Shown in pieces: positions 29,467 to 37,930 of a stretch of DNA of 49,918 bases. The position numbers were made by a program, and so were the translations under genes. The notes beneath the pieces were generated by a model, which was not told where the DNA came from, did not search any database, and saw only the letters and a list, made by a program, of their open reading frames with translations. The stretch is from an uncultured Porphyromonadaceae bacterium (GTDB lineage Bacteria > Bacteroidota > Bacteroidia > Bacteroidales > UBA11471). Every line of letters starts with the position of its first letter. The stretch's first letter is position 1. The stretch lies in the NCBI GenBank assembly GCA_900542765.1, contig UQOX01000020.1:1-49918 (forward strand). Reading direction: 5' to 3'.

Positions 29467-30071
29467 AGTCGTTGTTGAAAATTGCGGTTGTCGAGCCGTC
29501 GCTCATCATACGCAGCGGCATACTCTCGGTGTTGCGGCGTCTCCCGTCGCTCAATATCGAGATGATAGAGGTTACCGATGTGTCCCAGTTGCCGTCGACA
29601 CTCTCTTGGCGCAAGCCCGACATGTTGATAATCAACCCGCTCATTCCCGGTGCCTTCTCGCTGCAACAGATAAGAAAAGAGTGTGAGGGACTGAAATGTA
29701 TCGCATTGCAATATACGCTGGCCGATGTCTCTACACTGAAAGGGTATGACGAGATCATTACCGTTTACGATACGGCCGAGGCTATCCGGGAAAAGATCGA
29801 AAAACTGCACAAAGCCGATGTGCAGGAATCGACCCACGAACCGCTTACCGAGCGGGAGAAGGAGATTATCATCGGGGTCGTCAAGGGGTGGACCAACAAA
29901 CAGATTGCCGAGAAACTGTGCCTCTCGACACACACGGTGATTACCCATCGTCGCAACATCGCCGCCAAGTTGCAGATACACAGCGCGGCCGGTCTTACCA
30001 TATATGCCATCGTCAATCGCTTTGTCGACCTGAACGACGTGAAAGGGTCGATTCACCGCAAAGAAGAATAG
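29463..30071 (+). CDS. LuxR-family regulator with degenerate receiver
   Basis: A 202-residue DNA-binding protein. The N-terminal half follows the receiver fold (KIAVVEPSLIIRSGILSVL), but the acidic pocket is EP where DD is usual, and the phospho-acceptor position is Asn58 in PDMLIINPL, so aspartyl phosphorylation is unlikely. The C-terminal LuxR helix-turn-helix (about 127-190: LTEREKEIIIGVVKGWTNKQ) is intact. Its ATG overlaps the hemerythrin stop, so it probably responds to the same condition. Targets are unknown. Confidence 0.88.
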   Translation: MKSLLKIAVVEPSLIIRSGILSVLRRLPSLNIEMIEVTDVSQLPSTLSWRKPDMLIINPLIPGAFSLQQIRKECEGLKCIALQYTLADVSTLKGYDEIITVYDTAEAIREKIEKLHKADVQESTHEPLTEREKEIIIGVVKGWTNKQIAEKLCLSTHTVITHRRNIAAKLQIHSAAGLTIYAIVNRFVDLNDVKGSIHRKEE

Positions 30072-30118
30072 TCCGTCATAATATTATTTGTGTTTGTTCC
30101 GAGTCGTTTTGGAAAAGG

Positions 30119-30143
30119 AAATTCCCTCCGGGGAATTTTTTTT
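30119..30143 (+). terminator. Terminator after the LuxR-type gene
   Basis: AAATTCCC (30119-30126) pairs with GGGAATTT (30131-30138) and runs into eight T (30136-30143), about 50 bases past the stop. It closes the flavodoxin-to-regulator group. Confidence 0.85.
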
Positions 30144-30165
30144 ATAAATAATTTCTTCTTGCCGA

Positions 30166-30194
30166 TTGTTTGTGGGTATATCGGTGTATATTTG
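30166..30194 (+). promoter_or_regulatory. Possible promoter of the esterase-thioesterase pair
   Basis: TTG (30166-30168) lies 18 bases before TATATTTG (30187-30194). Transcription would start at about the ATG at 30202, giving a very short or absent leader. Confidence 0.4.
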
Positions 30195-30201
30195 TATTCC
30201 T

Positions 30202-31176
30202 ATGAGACGGATTATTTTACTTTTGTTTTTGATCCTGTTTGCACTGCCGGGGCAACTTTTTGCCCGGCCGGTTGCCCCGGTTTGGCGTGATGTCGCCTAT
30301 AAAACCGTCGACAGCCTCTCGATGAAACTCGACATCTATTTGCCGCCCGATACGACCTCGTCGCGACCCTATCCTGTGATTGTGTATATACACGGCGGGT
30401 CGTGGGTGACCGGCAGCAAGGAGGCTTTTGTCATTCCATATATGGAAGCGGTGCTTCGTGCTGTACTCGATGAAGGCTACGCCGTGGTGAGCATCGAATA
30501 TCTCCTGGCCGACACGTTGAGCGGAGAAGCCTCGTTCCCGCGCGCTATTGCCGATTGCAAAGATGCCATTCGATGGGTGCGGGCGCATGCCCGGGAGTAC
30601 CGTCTCGACCCTCATCGCATCGGACTGTGGGGCTCCTCGGCCGGTGCGCATCTCTCGCTGTTGGCCGCCTACACGCCCGACACGCTTTTCCGTGGAGATG
30701 CGCTCTTGTCGCGCTATTCCGCGCAAGTCGATTATGTGATAGACGATTACGGGCCTACCCATCTCAATAAGTTGTTCCGCACGCACCTCGACCCCTTGTC
30801 GTTGGGACTGGTGAAAATGGCGGCTCCTGCACTTTACCGCGAGCGGGAGATGATGCTCTCGGTCTTCCTGGGCGACGAGCGGAGGCGGAGACGGGTCAAT
30901 TCGACTTGCCGTTACTATTCTCCGATGACCTATGTGGGCGAAGGGGCGGTTCCCACCCTTTTGCTGCATGGCGACAAAGACAAGGTGGTGCCTCTGAAAC
31001 AATCTCGCAAATTGGCGCGAGCCCTTGCCAAGGCCGACACCCCACATCGTTTGGTGGTCTACCCCGGTGCCGGTCATTCATTCCGGACATTTACGACAGA
31101 AGAAATCGACGATATACGCCGCAATGTGTTGGATTTTCTCCATGCCTGTGCGAACAAAAACACCGAAAAACCATGA
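30202..31176 (+). CDS. Exported alpha/beta hydrolase (BD-FAE-like esterase)
   Basis: A 324-residue exported serine hydrolase. A signal peptide (MRRIILLLFLILFALPGQLFA) is followed by the esterase/lipase fold: oxyanion HGG at 64-66, nucleophile Ser146 in GSSAG, Asp260 in HGDKDKVVP and His292 in PGAGHSF. The best match is the BD-FAE/HSL-like carboxylesterase group. The substrate is unknown; in Bacteroidales such enzymes often deacylate polysaccharides, but no polysaccharide-utilisation genes are nearby. ATG 30202 directly precedes the signal peptide. It overlaps the thioesterase gene by 4 bases. Confidence 0.87.
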   Translation: MRRIILLLFLILFALPGQLFARPVAPVWRDVAYKTVDSLSMKLDIYLPPDTTSSRPYPVIVYIHGGSWVTGSKEAFVIPYMEAVLRAVLDEGYAVVSIEYLLADTLSGEASFPRAIADCKDAIRWVRAHAREYRLDPHRIGLWGSSAGAHLSLLAAYTPDTLFRGDALLSRYSAQVDYVIDDYGPTHLNKLFRTHLDPLSLGLVKMAAPALYREREMMLSVFLGDERRRRRVNSTCRYYSPMTYVGEGAVPTLLLHGDKDKVVPLKQSRKLARALAKADTPHRLVVYPGAGHSFRTFTTEEIDDIRRNVLDFLHACANKNTEKP

Positions 31177-31583
31177 CACTCAAAGAGTTCCTTTCAGAAA
31201 ACGACCGTTTTGCCGCCGAGTCGGGTGTAGAGTTGCTCGAAATAAAAGAGGGCCAAGCCCGGGCCCGCATGCTCATTGAGCCGCGCCATCTCAACGGTGG
31301 CGGGGTGTGCCAGGGCGGAGCGCTCTTTACCTTGGCCGACCTGGCTTTTGCCGCTGCCGCCAACAGCCGTAAAGCTCTCACGCTCACCGTCACATCGAAT
31401 GTTGCGTTTTTCCGTTCCGAGTCGGCCGGGTACCTCTATGCCGAAGCCGTGGAGGTGGTCAATCATAAAAAGATTCCGTGCATCGAGGTGCGCATAACCA
31501 ATGAGCAGGGCGAGCTGGTCGCTTTGATGACTTCGTCGGGCTACCGCAAGAGTTGTGAACTTCCTGTCGAGGGGCTCGAATAG
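31173..31583 (+). CDS. PaaI-type hotdog thioesterase
   Basis: A 136-residue cytoplasmic acyl-CoA thioesterase of the PaaI/YbgC-like hotdog fold. The hotdog signature HLNGGGVCQGGALFTLADLAFA carries the active-site loop and acidic residue. PaaI-type enzymes hydrolyse phenylacetyl-CoA and related esters, which is notable because a PaaK-type ligase operon lies convergently next to it. The ATG overlaps the esterase stop (ATGA). The substrate is inferred only. Confidence 0.9.
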   Translation: MTLKEFLSENDRFAAESGVELLEIKEGQARARMLIEPRHLNGGGVCQGGALFTLADLAFAAAANSRKALTLTVTSNVAFFRSESAGYLYAEAVEVVNHKKIPCIEVRITNEQGELVALMTSSGYRKSCELPVEGLE

Positions 31584-31611
31584 GTCGCAGTGAGCTGTGC
31601 CGCAAAACTTG

Positions 31612-31650
31612 AAAAGCCGGATACTCCACATCATGGAGTATCCGGCTTTT
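31612..31650. terminator. Bidirectional terminator between convergent genes
   Basis: A perfect 17-bp stem (31612-31628 with 31634-31650), 5-base loop, AAAA at the left and TTTT at the right. It sits between the thioesterase stop (31583) and the ACT-protein stop (31677) and can serve both strands. Confidence 0.9.
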
Positions 31651-31676
31651 GGGGCCTTTTGGGTGGGGACGGGAAA

Positions 31677-32096
31677 TCAGATGCTGTATTTGTCGAGAAT
31701 GCGGCAGTCGTTCTTTTGGAGAATTTCGATGCTCCTGGGCAGGTCGGTGGGCCGAATGATGGTGCGTGCCGTGTCACCCTCGGAGAAGGCGTACATATAT
31801 TCGATGAAGATGTTTTCGATGGCAAGATAGTCGAGAATTTTCGACAGGGAGCCGGGGGTGTTGGCGCATTGTATGCACACGACGTCGGTGAGCATCACGG
31901 CAAAGTCGGCTGCCCGCAGGGCCGATACGGCTTTCTCCACGTCGGAGACGATGAGCCGCAGAATGCCGAAGTCGGCCGTCTCGGCCATGCTGAATGCCTG
32001 CATGTTGATGCCTTCTTTGGCCAGCACCTTGGCTACGTCGTTGATGCGGCCATTCTTGTTTTCCAGAAATATGGACAGTTGTTTGATGGTTATCAT
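31677..32096 (-). CDS. Tandem ACT-domain protein
   Basis: A 139-residue protein made of two ACT modules (about 1-65 and 70-135), with IKQLSIFLENKNGRINDVAKVLAKEG and the CANTPGSLSKILDYLA repeat showing ACT-type beta-alpha-beta starts. ACT domains bind amino acids; proteins of this kind are commonly found beside PaaK-like ligases. It is last in the six-gene operon, 18 bases after paaK, and most likely senses an aromatic amino acid. The ligand is inferred. Confidence 0.88.
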   Translation of the reverse strand: MITIKQLSIFLENKNGRINDVAKVLAKEGINMQAFSMAETADFGILRLIVSDVEKAVSALRAADFAVMLTDVVCIQCANTPGSLSKILDYLAIENIFIEYMYAFSEGDTARTIIRPTDLPRSIEILQKNDCRILDKYSI

Positions 32097-32114
32097 AGGA
32101 ACTCTGTTTTTATG

Positions 32115-33416
32115 TTATTCGATGACGCGTTTGTCGATGACGCGTTTTGATTTCCCTTCGGAACGTTGAATGCTGTTGGGCTCTACCAGTTTCACGTCGG
32201 CGCTTACGGTCAGTACGCTTTTCAGGCGGTCGGCAAGCCGTTTTTTCAGAGCGAGCATGGTACTCAGTTCGTCCGAGAAGAAGTCGCGACGGACTTCGAC
32301 CTGCACCTGTAACGTGTCGAGGTTGTTGATGCGGTCTACCACCAGCAGGTATTGCGGCTCAAACTCGGGCATATCCAAGATGACACTTTCGACCTGTGAG
32401 GGGAATACGTTGATACCGCGAATGATGAGCATGTCGTCACTGCGACCCACGATGCGGGTCATGCGCACATTGGTGCGGCCGCAATCGCAGGTGCCTTCGA
32501 TAAGCGACGTCAGGTCTTTGGTACGATAGCGCAGCAGCGGCATACCCTCTTTGGTGAGCGTGGTCAAAACCAGTTCTCCGGTCTCTCCGTATGGGAGTTG
32601 TTGCAGGGTATCGGGTGAGATGATTTCGGGGTAGTAGTGGTCTTCGAGTATGTGCGAACCGTTCTTGCATTCGCATTCGTGCGCCACGCCGGGGCCCATG
32701 ATTTCACTCAGTCCGTAGCAGTTGTAGCCGTTGAGATGCAATCGGCTCTCGATTTCTTTGCGCATGTTCTCGGTCCACGGTTCGGCTCCGAACATGCCCA
32801 CTCTCAATTTTAACTGTTTGGCGTCGACCCCCATCTTTTCTATCGTTTCGGCGAGATAGAGGGCATAGCTTGGCGTGCAGGCGATACCGGTGATGCCAAG
32901 GTCGCGAATGAGACGCACATGTTTCTCGGTATTGCCCGTGGAGGTGGGAATCACCGTGGCCCCCACATATTCGGCTCCGTAGTGGGCGCCCAGTCCGCCG
33001 GTGAAGAGGCCATATCCGTAACCCACCGAGAAGACGTCGTTGCGGGTGATGCCGTAGGCCGTGAGGCAGCGGGCAATGCTCTCCTGCCATATTTCGAGGT
33101 CGCGCCGGGTATATCCCACGATAGTGGGATTGCCGGTTGTCCCCGATGAGGCGTGAATGCGCACAATCTCCGAGGTGGGCACGGCTTGCAGGCCGAACGG
33201 GTAGTTGTCGCGCAAGTCTTGTTTGGTGGTAAACGGGAGTTTCACAATATCGTCGATGGAGCGTATATCATCGGGGGTAATGTCCATCTCCTGCATTTTG
33301 CGTCGGTAGAAAGGGGTGTTGTGATATACGGTCGTGACGAGTTTCCGCAAACGTTTGCTTTGCAGTTCGTGCATCTGTTCGCGGCTCATGCATTCTTTGC
33401 TTTCGTTCCAAATCAT
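32115..33416 (-). CDS. paaK: Phenylacetate-CoA ligase family protein
   Basis: An AMP-forming adenylate-forming ligase of 433 residues. The phosphate loop SSGTTGNPTIVGYT, GYGLFTGGLGAHYG, the GAEPW region and the C-terminal subdomain hinge RSDDMLIIRGINVFPSQ are typical of PaaK. It joins phenylacetate or other arylacetates to CoA, or runs in reverse to recover energy. The start at 33416 (MIWNESKECMSREQM) is the usual family start; the upstream frame is unlike it. The neighbouring IorAB produces the aryl-acetyl-CoA that it would handle. Confidence 0.92.
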   Translation of the reverse strand: MIWNESKECMSREQMHELQSKRLRKLVTTVYHNTPFYRRKMQEMDITPDDIRSIDDIVKLPFTTKQDLRDNYPFGLQAVPTSEIVRIHASSGTTGNPTIVGYTRRDLEIWQESIARCLTAYGITRNDVFSVGYGYGLFTGGLGAHYGAEYVGATVIPTSTGNTEKHVRLIRDLGITGIACTPSYALYLAETIEKMGVDAKQLKLRVGMFGAEPWTENMRKEIESRLHLNGYNCYGLSEIMGPGVAHECECKNGSHILEDHYYPEIISPDTLQQLPYGETGELVLTTLTKEGMPLLRYRTKDLTSLIEGTCDCGRTNVRMTRIVGRSDDMLIIRGINVFPSQVESVILDMPEFEPQYLLVVDRINNLDTLQVQVEVRRDFFSDELSTMLALKKRLADRLKSVLTVSADVKLVEPNSIQRSEGKSKRVIDKRVIE

Positions 33417-33438
33417 GGTATCAGTAGATTCTAAAAAT

Positions 33439-34764
33439 TTATATTGATGAAACAGGGTGGTCGAGGTGGAATTTTTCCATGCGTTCTTGCAGTACGGGAT
33501 AGAGGTCGTCACGCATGCGCGAGGTGCAGCCTCTCACGCCTTGCTGTTCGCTGCCGGTGGTCGACAGGGAGATGCTGCTCACACCGTAGTAAAGCAGTTC
33601 GCGCATGAGTTCGCCGCTGGTCATGTCGCCATATCCGATGGTGAAGAAGAAGCCGTCGCCGACGGGGCGTGTGACGTCGCGGTCGTAGACGATGTGGAAA
33701 CCGTTGTCGGTGAATATTTTTTTCATCTTGGCGGCTCTCTCGGCGTATGCCGAGACGTCGGCAACGAAGTCGATGGTGCCGTCGACCGAGCGGTTGAGCA
33801 TCTCGGCGTAACCGTATTGGGTCGATGCCGTGCAGCCCGATGTTATCATGTAGAGAATCGACGCGATGAACGTGGATCCGAAGATGCCCGAGTCGGCATA
33901 CCGCTCGGCCAGTGCCGGGAACTGGCGGTCGAACAGCCGGTCGGAGATGCAGGCCAGTGCGATGCGTTGTCCGGCATAGCTGAAAATCTTCGAGGCCGAG
34001 AGCATGATGATGTAGTTGTCGGTATAGCGCGACACCGTAGGCGGGTAGGGGGGCTCGTAGGGCTTGCCCATGTTCTGGCGGAAGTCCATGCAGAAGTAGG
34101 CCAGGTCTTCGAGCACGACGACGTCGTATCGGGTCGCCAGCTCGCCGATGACCTGCAACTCGCTCTCTTCGAGGCATATCCAGGCCGGGTTGTTGGGGTT
34201 GGAGTAGATGATGGCGGCGATGTTGCCTTTGGAGAGAAACGATTCGAGCTTTTCCCGCAGGGCTTCACCTCTGAAATGGCAGATGTCGAACTGTTCCCAT
34301 TTCACTCCCAGAATGCGCAGTTGCGATTTCTGTATGGGGAATCCCGGGTCGATAAACAAGACGGTGTCTTTCTGCGGGTCGCGTTGGGTGCAGGCGATGA
34401 ACGAGGCAAACGACGAGGCCACCGAACCGGTCGTGGGTATGCAGGCGCGGGGGGAGATGTCGGTGTTGATGAATGCTTTTACAAATCGCGAGGCGGCCTC
34501 TTTCAACTCCTGCACGCCGGCGGCGGCCGGATAGGTGGCGCCTATGCCGCGGTCGAGGGCGGCTTTTTCGGCCTCGATGCCGATGCGGTTGGCCGGGAGT
34601 CCCGGCGAGCCTTGGTCCATGCGGATAAACGGGATTCCTGTCTCGTTTTCGAGATAAGAGGCGACCAGCAGGACGTCGCCTATCGTAGCTTCTTGCAGGT
34701 TGGCCACTTTCATTTTGCGAGCTGCCTCTTCGACTAGCTCGGTGCTGAATATCTGATGTTTCAT
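33439..34764 (-). CDS. PLP-dependent aminotransferase, class I/II
   Basis: A 441-residue fold-type I aminotransferase with the PLP lysine Lys259 in LSASKIFSYAGQR, NPNNPAW near 189-195 and an acidic VVLEDLAYF cofactor contact. It is longer at the N-terminus than aspartate aminotransferase. Position between iorB and paaK suggests an aromatic amino acid/2-oxo-acid substrate such as phenylpyruvate or indolepyruvate; the sequence alone does not prove that. It starts 10 bases after the iorB stop. Confidence 0.9.
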   Translation of the reverse strand: MKHQIFSTELVEEAARKMKVANLQEATIGDVLLVASYLENETGIPFIRMDQGSPGLPANRIGIEAEKAALDRGIGATYPAAAGVQELKEAASRFVKAFINTDISPRACIPTTGSVASSFASFIACTQRDPQKDTVLFIDPGFPIQKSQLRILGVKWEQFDICHFRGEALREKLESFLSKGNIAAIIYSNPNNPAWICLEESELQVIGELATRYDVVVLEDLAYFCMDFRQNMGKPYEPPYPPTVSRYTDNYIIMLSASKIFSYAGQRIALACISDRLFDRQFPALAERYADSGIFGSTFIASILYMITSGCTASTQYGYAEMLNRSVDGTIDFVADVSAYAERAAKMKKIFTDNGFHIVYDRDVTRPVGDGFFFTIGYGDMTSGELMRELLYYGVSSISLSTTGSEQQGVRGCTSRMRDDLYPVLQERMEKFHLDHPVSSI

Positions 34765-34774
34765 GGCAGGAGTA

Positions 34775-35356
34775 TCATATTTTTTCGACGGCCCGGTAGC
34801 CTATCGACAGGGCTTTGATGTTCATCTCCACCACGGCTTGCCCTTTGCCGGCGAAGACGCGGGCGATGCTTTTTTCGAGGTCCTCGTATCCGATGATTTG
34901 CAAGGCTTTGGCCGCGGCACCGAGCAGAATGACGTTGGCGCTTTTAGGTAGATTGTGTTCTTTGGCCAAAGCGTCGACATCGAGCATGACGACGTGCGGC
35001 AATTTTTCGAACTCGGCTTTGAGCCTGTTTTCGTCGGGATAGTTGGGTATGTTCACAAATGGGGTCGACGAGGTGATAATCCACCCCTCCTGTGCGAGGT
35101 AGGGCAGGTAGCGGAGGGCCTCCATGGGTTCGAGCGATATGATGACGTCGGCACTTCCCGCAGCGATGAGGTCGGAGTTGATGGGTCGGTCCGAGAGGCG
35201 CAGGTTCGACTGCACGTCACCGCCCCGTTGGCTCATGCCGTGCACCTCGGCCTGTTTGATGTATAGGTTCTCGGCCAGGGCGGCTTCACCTATGATGGTG
35301 GCGACAGAAAGAATGCCTTGTCCTCCCACGCCCGATAATATGATGTCGGTTTTCAT
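34775..35356 (-). CDS. iorB: Indolepyruvate:ferredoxin oxidoreductase beta subunit
   Basis: A 193-residue gamma-type subunit of the 2-oxo-acid:ferredoxin oxidoreductase family, with the starting motif ILSGVGGQGILSVATIIG and EVHGMSQRGGDVQSNLR. With IorA it oxidatively decarboxylates aryl pyruvates to aryl-acetyl-CoA, reducing ferredoxin. The ATG overlaps the iorA stop (ATGA). Confidence 0.95.
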   Translation of the reverse strand: MKTDIILSGVGGQGILSVATIIGEAALAENLYIKQAEVHGMSQRGGDVQSNLRLSDRPINSDLIAAGSADVIISLEPMEALRYLPYLAQEGWIITSSTPFVNIPNYPDENRLKAEFEKLPHVVMLDVDALAKEHNLPKSANVILLGAAAKALQIIGYEDLEKSIARVFAGKGQAVVEMNIKALSIGYRAVEKI

Positions 35357-36972
35357 GCGTTAGCTTTTTTCTGTTTGAGTTTGCGGTTCAGGGTTTGGAT
35401 ACACTCCCGGCGGGGAATGATGACCGATGTGCCCGGGTAATTGATTTCTTCGCGCAATACCTGTTTTATCTCTTCCATGTTCTTGGCCAGCGGCACGACG
35501 ACGCGCACATGCGCCGGGTCGACGCCCAATCCTATGCAGATGGCTTCGAACTTGTTGGTGCCGGCCGAGTCCTGGCCTCCGGTCATGGCCGTGGTGAGGT
35601 TGTCCGAGATGATGACGGTGATGGGGCTGTTGCAGTTTACGGCATCGAGCAGCCCGGTCATGCCCGAATGGGTGAACGTGGAGTCGCCGATGATGGCGAT
35701 GGCCGGGAAAAGGCCGGCGTCGGCGGCACCCTTGGCCATGGTAATCGAGGCCCCCATGTCGACACAACTGTCGATGGCCTTGAACGGAGGCAGGGCACCC
35801 AGGGTGTAACACCCGATGTCGCCAAACACTTTGGCTGTGGGCATTTCGGCTACGATTTCCTTTATGGCGGCATAAACGTCTCGGTGTCCGCACCCTTGGC
35901 ACAAGGCGGGCGGGCGTGGCACGACCACCTGCGAGGCGGCATAAGGGGCGGTGTGTGTCATGCCCAAGGCTCGTGCCACATTGTCGGGCGTCAGTTCTCC
36001 GGTGCGGGGCAGGAGCCCTGTCAGTCGGCCCGTGATGGAACAGCGGGTAGGCAGAATCCCGCGCAACTGTTCTTCGACAAAAGGCTGTCCGTCTTCGACG
36101 ACGACAATCTCGTCGCATTGTTCGGCCATGTCGCGGAGCAATCTTTCGGGAAGGGGATATTGGGAAATTTTCAGGCAGGGGAGAGGGCACCCCTCGGGAA
36201 AACATTCGTTCACATAGTTCCAGCCGATACCGCAGGCCACGATGCCCCGGGGAGAGGTCTTGCCCGAAGAGAGGTAGCGATTGTAGGCCGATGTCTCGGA
36301 AAACTGTTCGAGAAGAGGTTGCTGGTCGACCAGCTCGGCATATCGCCGGCGTGCATTTACCGGCAATAAGATGAAGTTGGCAGCCTGTGCTTGGTGGTTC
36401 ATGGCATTGGGCTCACGCACGGGACCCGTCGCCACGGCGGCCCGCGAGTGGGCCATGCGGGTGGTCACGCGCATGAGAATGGGCAGTTTCACCTGTTCCG
36501 ACAGGTTGTAGGCATAACTCATCATGTCGTAGGCTTCTTGCTGCGACGACGGTTCGAGAATGGGCATGAGGGCAAACTTCCCGTAGAAGCGCGAGTCCTG
36601 CTCATTTTGGGAAGAGTGCATCGACGGGTCGTCGGCCACCAGCACCACGAGGCCGCCGTTCACGCCGGTAATGGCCGAGTTTACGAATGCGTCGGCCGCC
36701 ACGTTGAGACCCACATGCTTCATGCACACCAGGGCGCGTTTGCCCATGTAAGACATGCCGAGAGCCGCTTCCATGGCCGTCTTTTCGTTGGTGCACCAAC
36801 GGCAGAAAATGGCTCTTTCGCGGGCAAGTTCGTTCTCCTGTATATATTCGGTAATCTCGGTCGAAGGTGTGCCGGGGTAGGCATAGACGCCGCTCAGGCC
36901 GGCATGAATGGCTCCTAATGCGATGGCTTGGTCTCCCAACAATAGGAGTTTGTCAGATTGTTCACTCATCAT
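35353..36972 (-). CDS. iorA: Indolepyruvate:ferredoxin oxidoreductase alpha subunit
   Basis: The thiamine-diphosphate subunit of the aryl-pyruvate oxidoreductase, 539 residues. The pyrimidine-binding domain (about 1-180, YAYPGTPSTEITEYI) and the TPP domain (about 350-510, CQGCGH at 358-362, GDIGCYTLG, GDSTFTHSG) are intact. Archaeal IorA proteins carry a C-terminal 2[4Fe-4S] ferredoxin domain; here the chain ends in RRECIQTLNRKLKQKKANA with no such cysteine cluster, so electron transfer must use a separate protein. The start is at ATG 36972 or the adjacent ATG 36969. Confidence 0.94.
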   Translation of the reverse strand: MMSEQSDKLLLLGDQAIALGAIHAGLSGVYAYPGTPSTEITEYIQENELARERAIFCRWCTNEKTAMEAALGMSYMGKRALVCMKHVGLNVAADAFVNSAITGVNGGLVVLVADDPSMHSSQNEQDSRFYGKFALMPILEPSSQQEAYDMMSYAYNLSEQVKLPILMRVTTRMAHSRAAVATGPVREPNAMNHQAQAANFILLPVNARRRYAELVDQQPLLEQFSETSAYNRYLSSGKTSPRGIVACGIGWNYVNECFPEGCPLPCLKISQYPLPERLLRDMAEQCDEIVVVEDGQPFVEEQLRGILPTRCSITGRLTGLLPRTGELTPDNVARALGMTHTAPYAASQVVVPRPPALCQGCGHRDVYAAIKEIVAEMPTAKVFGDIGCYTLGALPPFKAIDSCVDMGASITMAKGAADAGLFPAIAIIGDSTFTHSGMTGLLDAVNCNSPITVIISDNLTTAMTGGQDSAGTNKFEAICIGLGVDPAHVRVVVPLAKNMEEIKQVLREEINYPGTSVIIPRRECIQTLNRKLKQKKANA

Positions 36973-36983
36973 AATAAAGTCTG

Positions 36984-37745
36984 TTATTTCAAGGCAAAGT
37001 CGTCTCCGTCGGCCAATACGGGAAATTTGTGCCGGAATTTTGCCAGTTCGTTCATGTCGATGTAGGCATAGGCCACGCACTCTTTTCCCGGAGTGCAGGC
37101 AGCCAAGGTGTGTCCGTAGGCGTCGAGCACGACGCTGTCGCCCGAGTAGGAGCAGGCGGGGTCGTTGCCCACGCGGTTGACGCCCACCACGAAACATTGG
37201 TTCTCGATGGCGCGGGCACGCAGCAGCGCTTTCCAGGCTTCGGCCCGCGGCGACGGCCAACTGGCCACATACAACGCCAGGTCGTAGTCGTTGCGGTTAC
37301 GCGAGAAGACTGGGAAACGCAGGTCGTAACAGATTTGCAGCAGTATGCGCACCCCCATGTAGCCGACGGTGACCCGTTTGTTTCCGGGGGTAAAATGCTT
37401 GTCCTCGCCGCCGAAGGTAAAAAGATGATGCTTGTCGTAGCAGGTCGTTTCACCGTTGGGTTTCACAAAGTAGAATCGGTTGTAGTATCGTCCCCCGTCT
37501 TCCACGGCCACGCTGCCTGCCACGGCGCAGTCATACTGTGCCGCCCACTCTTTCATTTGGAGCAGGGTAAGATTGTCGGCCGGCTCGGCCACACCCTCGG
37601 GCTGGGTGCAGAATCCGGTCGAGAACATCTCGGGCAGCACCAGCAGGTCGACCTGCTCGCAGTCGGCCAATATCTCCGCCACATGTTCGCGGTTGGCAGT
37701 CGGATTGCCCCAGACAATGTCGTTTTGAATTATGGCAATTTTCAT
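36984..37745 (-). CDS. Omega-amidase / nitrilase-superfamily hydrolase (Nit2/YafV-like)
   Basis: A 253-residue carbon-nitrogen hydrolase with the Glu39-Lys105-Cys139 triad (LPEMFSTGF, YDKHHLF, QICYDLRFP). Short length and these motif variants fit the YafV/Nit2 omega-amidase group, which hydrolyses 2-oxoglutaramate formed when glutamine is the amino donor. As first gene of an aminotransferase operon this makes sense: it would pull glutamine-dependent transamination forward. The substrate is inferred from family and context. Confidence 0.9.
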   Translation of the reverse strand: MKIAIIQNDIVWGNPTANREHVAEILADCEQVDLLVLPEMFSTGFCTQPEGVAEPADNLTLLQMKEWAAQYDCAVAGSVAVEDGGRYYNRFYFVKPNGETTCYDKHHLFTFGGEDKHFTPGNKRVTVGYMGVRILLQICYDLRFPVFSRNRNDYDLALYVASWPSPRAEAWKALLRARAIENQCFVVGVNRVGNDPACSYSGDSVVLDAYGHTLAACTPGKECVAYAYIDMNELAKFRHKFPVLADGDDFALK

Positions 37746-37767
37746 GGTAATTTCGATTAAGAATCGA

Positions 37768-37775
37768 CAAAGTTA
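37768..37775 (-). promoter_or_regulatory. -7 box of the omega-amidase to ACT operon
   Basis: On the minus strand TAACTTTG lies about 22 bases before the start at 37745. No TTG sits at -33, so activation by another protein is possible. The stretch 37776-37930 between this box and the PLD gene has no visible gene. Confidence 0.4.
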
Positions 37776-37930
37776 ATGATTTTGTTGATAAATAAAAGAA
37801 ATCTTATAGATTTTGGACGAATTGACGATTAATTTTGTTTTTTTTATTACGAAACACACACGAGGGGACGTACCCGTTTGCCTTGGCGGGACGACCTGTT
37901 TTTTGTATGAATGAAGAAAAACGAGGAATT

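Noticed and set aside
35356..37260. Longer IorA start extending into the omega-amidase gene
   Set aside because: The added 96 residues are arginine-rich shadow sequence; the ATG at 36972 gives the family N-terminus.
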